Source: Pseudogracilibacillus auburnensis (GTDB taxonomy: Bacteria; Bacillota; Bacilli; Bacillales; Amphibacillaceae). Taken from it: DNA of 64,000 nucleotides. Both the position numbers and the translations under genes were made by a program. The stretch's first letter is position 1; each line of letters starts with the position of its first letter. Below the pieces are notes generated by a model. That model searched no databases, was not told the DNA's origin, and saw nothing but the letters and a program-made list of their open reading frames with translations. The stretch is taken from positions 1-64,000 of the forward strand of contig NZ_QJJQ01000013.1 of the NCBI RefSeq assembly GCF_003201975.1, in the 5' to 3' direction. Shown here in pieces: positions 63,871-64,000 of this stretch.

Positions 63871-64000
63871 TGATTCATTTATAAATAAAATGACCTTAAA
63901 CACTATTAATATAGGTTTTAAAACGTATCGCAAGAAAAAAATCTTATCATCTGTTATGAATGATAAGCTGAAAATAATATTGATTTTCTAGTAGAGTATT
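63871..64000. other. AT-rich end of window
   Basis: Nothing recognised. Confidence 0.3.

Overview
The window looks like a chromosomal segment of a low-GC Gram-positive of the Bacillaceae/Planococcaceae type. Most genes have strong AGGAGG-type ribosome binding sites with ATG, GTG or TTG starts. Many products match Bacillus families (Pit/DUF47, YceI, YjaZ, YwaF, YggS, PucR and MocR regulators, ECF sigma with DUF4179), and the AT-rich intergenic spaces carry GC-rich dispersed repeats common in that group. The genus cannot be fixed from sequence alone.

Layout. 1-480: tail of a TnpB gene with its right end, then a repeat. 503-4489: phosphate transporter pair, YceI, a YjaZ-like metalloprotease behind a MerR-type promoter, a small protein. 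5359-15279: a catabolic block on the minus strand (PucR-type regulator, TRAP transporter, M20 amidohydrolase, PyrK-like, PyrD-like, dihydroorotase-like) that reads as an orotate-degradation locus. 15715-22850: PadR/DUF1700/DUF4097 operon, YwaF, a LacI regulator, GNAT, LysE, YggS and tRNA-Cys. 23310-27239: an AT-rich ABC exporter next to IS256 and IS30 remnants. 27311-39918: lipoprotein pair, MntA/HepT toxin-antitoxin, EamA and PucR genes, sigma/anti-sigma, EutH, CapA, AraC/LysE. 40156-54354: cell-envelope block. 54779-58025: LytTR/GHKL signalling operon with a YhfC protease. 58390-60338: broken gene plus XRE-ImmA/IrrE protein. 60445-63844: MocR regulator divergent from a proline-dehydrogenase-like gene and an EamA transporter.

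Two loci stand out. (1) In the catabolic block the dihydroorotase-like enzyme keeps Arg, Asn and His at positions that bind the dihydroorotate carboxylate, PyrD and PyrK are of the NAD-linked class 1B type, the M20 enzyme fits N-carbamoyl-aspartate hydrolysis, and the TRAP system fits a carboxylate. Together they would import orotate and convert it to aspartate, ammonia and CO2. (2) At 45960-50482 four overlapping genes encode a D-Ala-D-X ligase, a MurF, an ornithine/alanine-racemase-family enzyme and a membrane protein resembling the membrane half of VanT. This looks like a second route for making the end of the peptidoglycan stem peptide, with the two halves of VanT on separate genes. Its upstream region carries the same four-part, 11-bp-spaced GTCAY operator that precedes the neighbouring ABC exporter (43255-43938), so both may answer to the two-component system at 44030-45710. 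A second two-component/ABC exporter set follows with its own 11-bp tandem repeat.

Repeats: a 42-bp tandem array of almost 11 units (40156-40612) with a degenerate inverted relative at 54574-54704; a MITE-like element in three states (344-482, 4972-5108, 17881-18126); and another repeat pair inside the TRAP region. No CRISPR array, prophage module or rRNA was seen.
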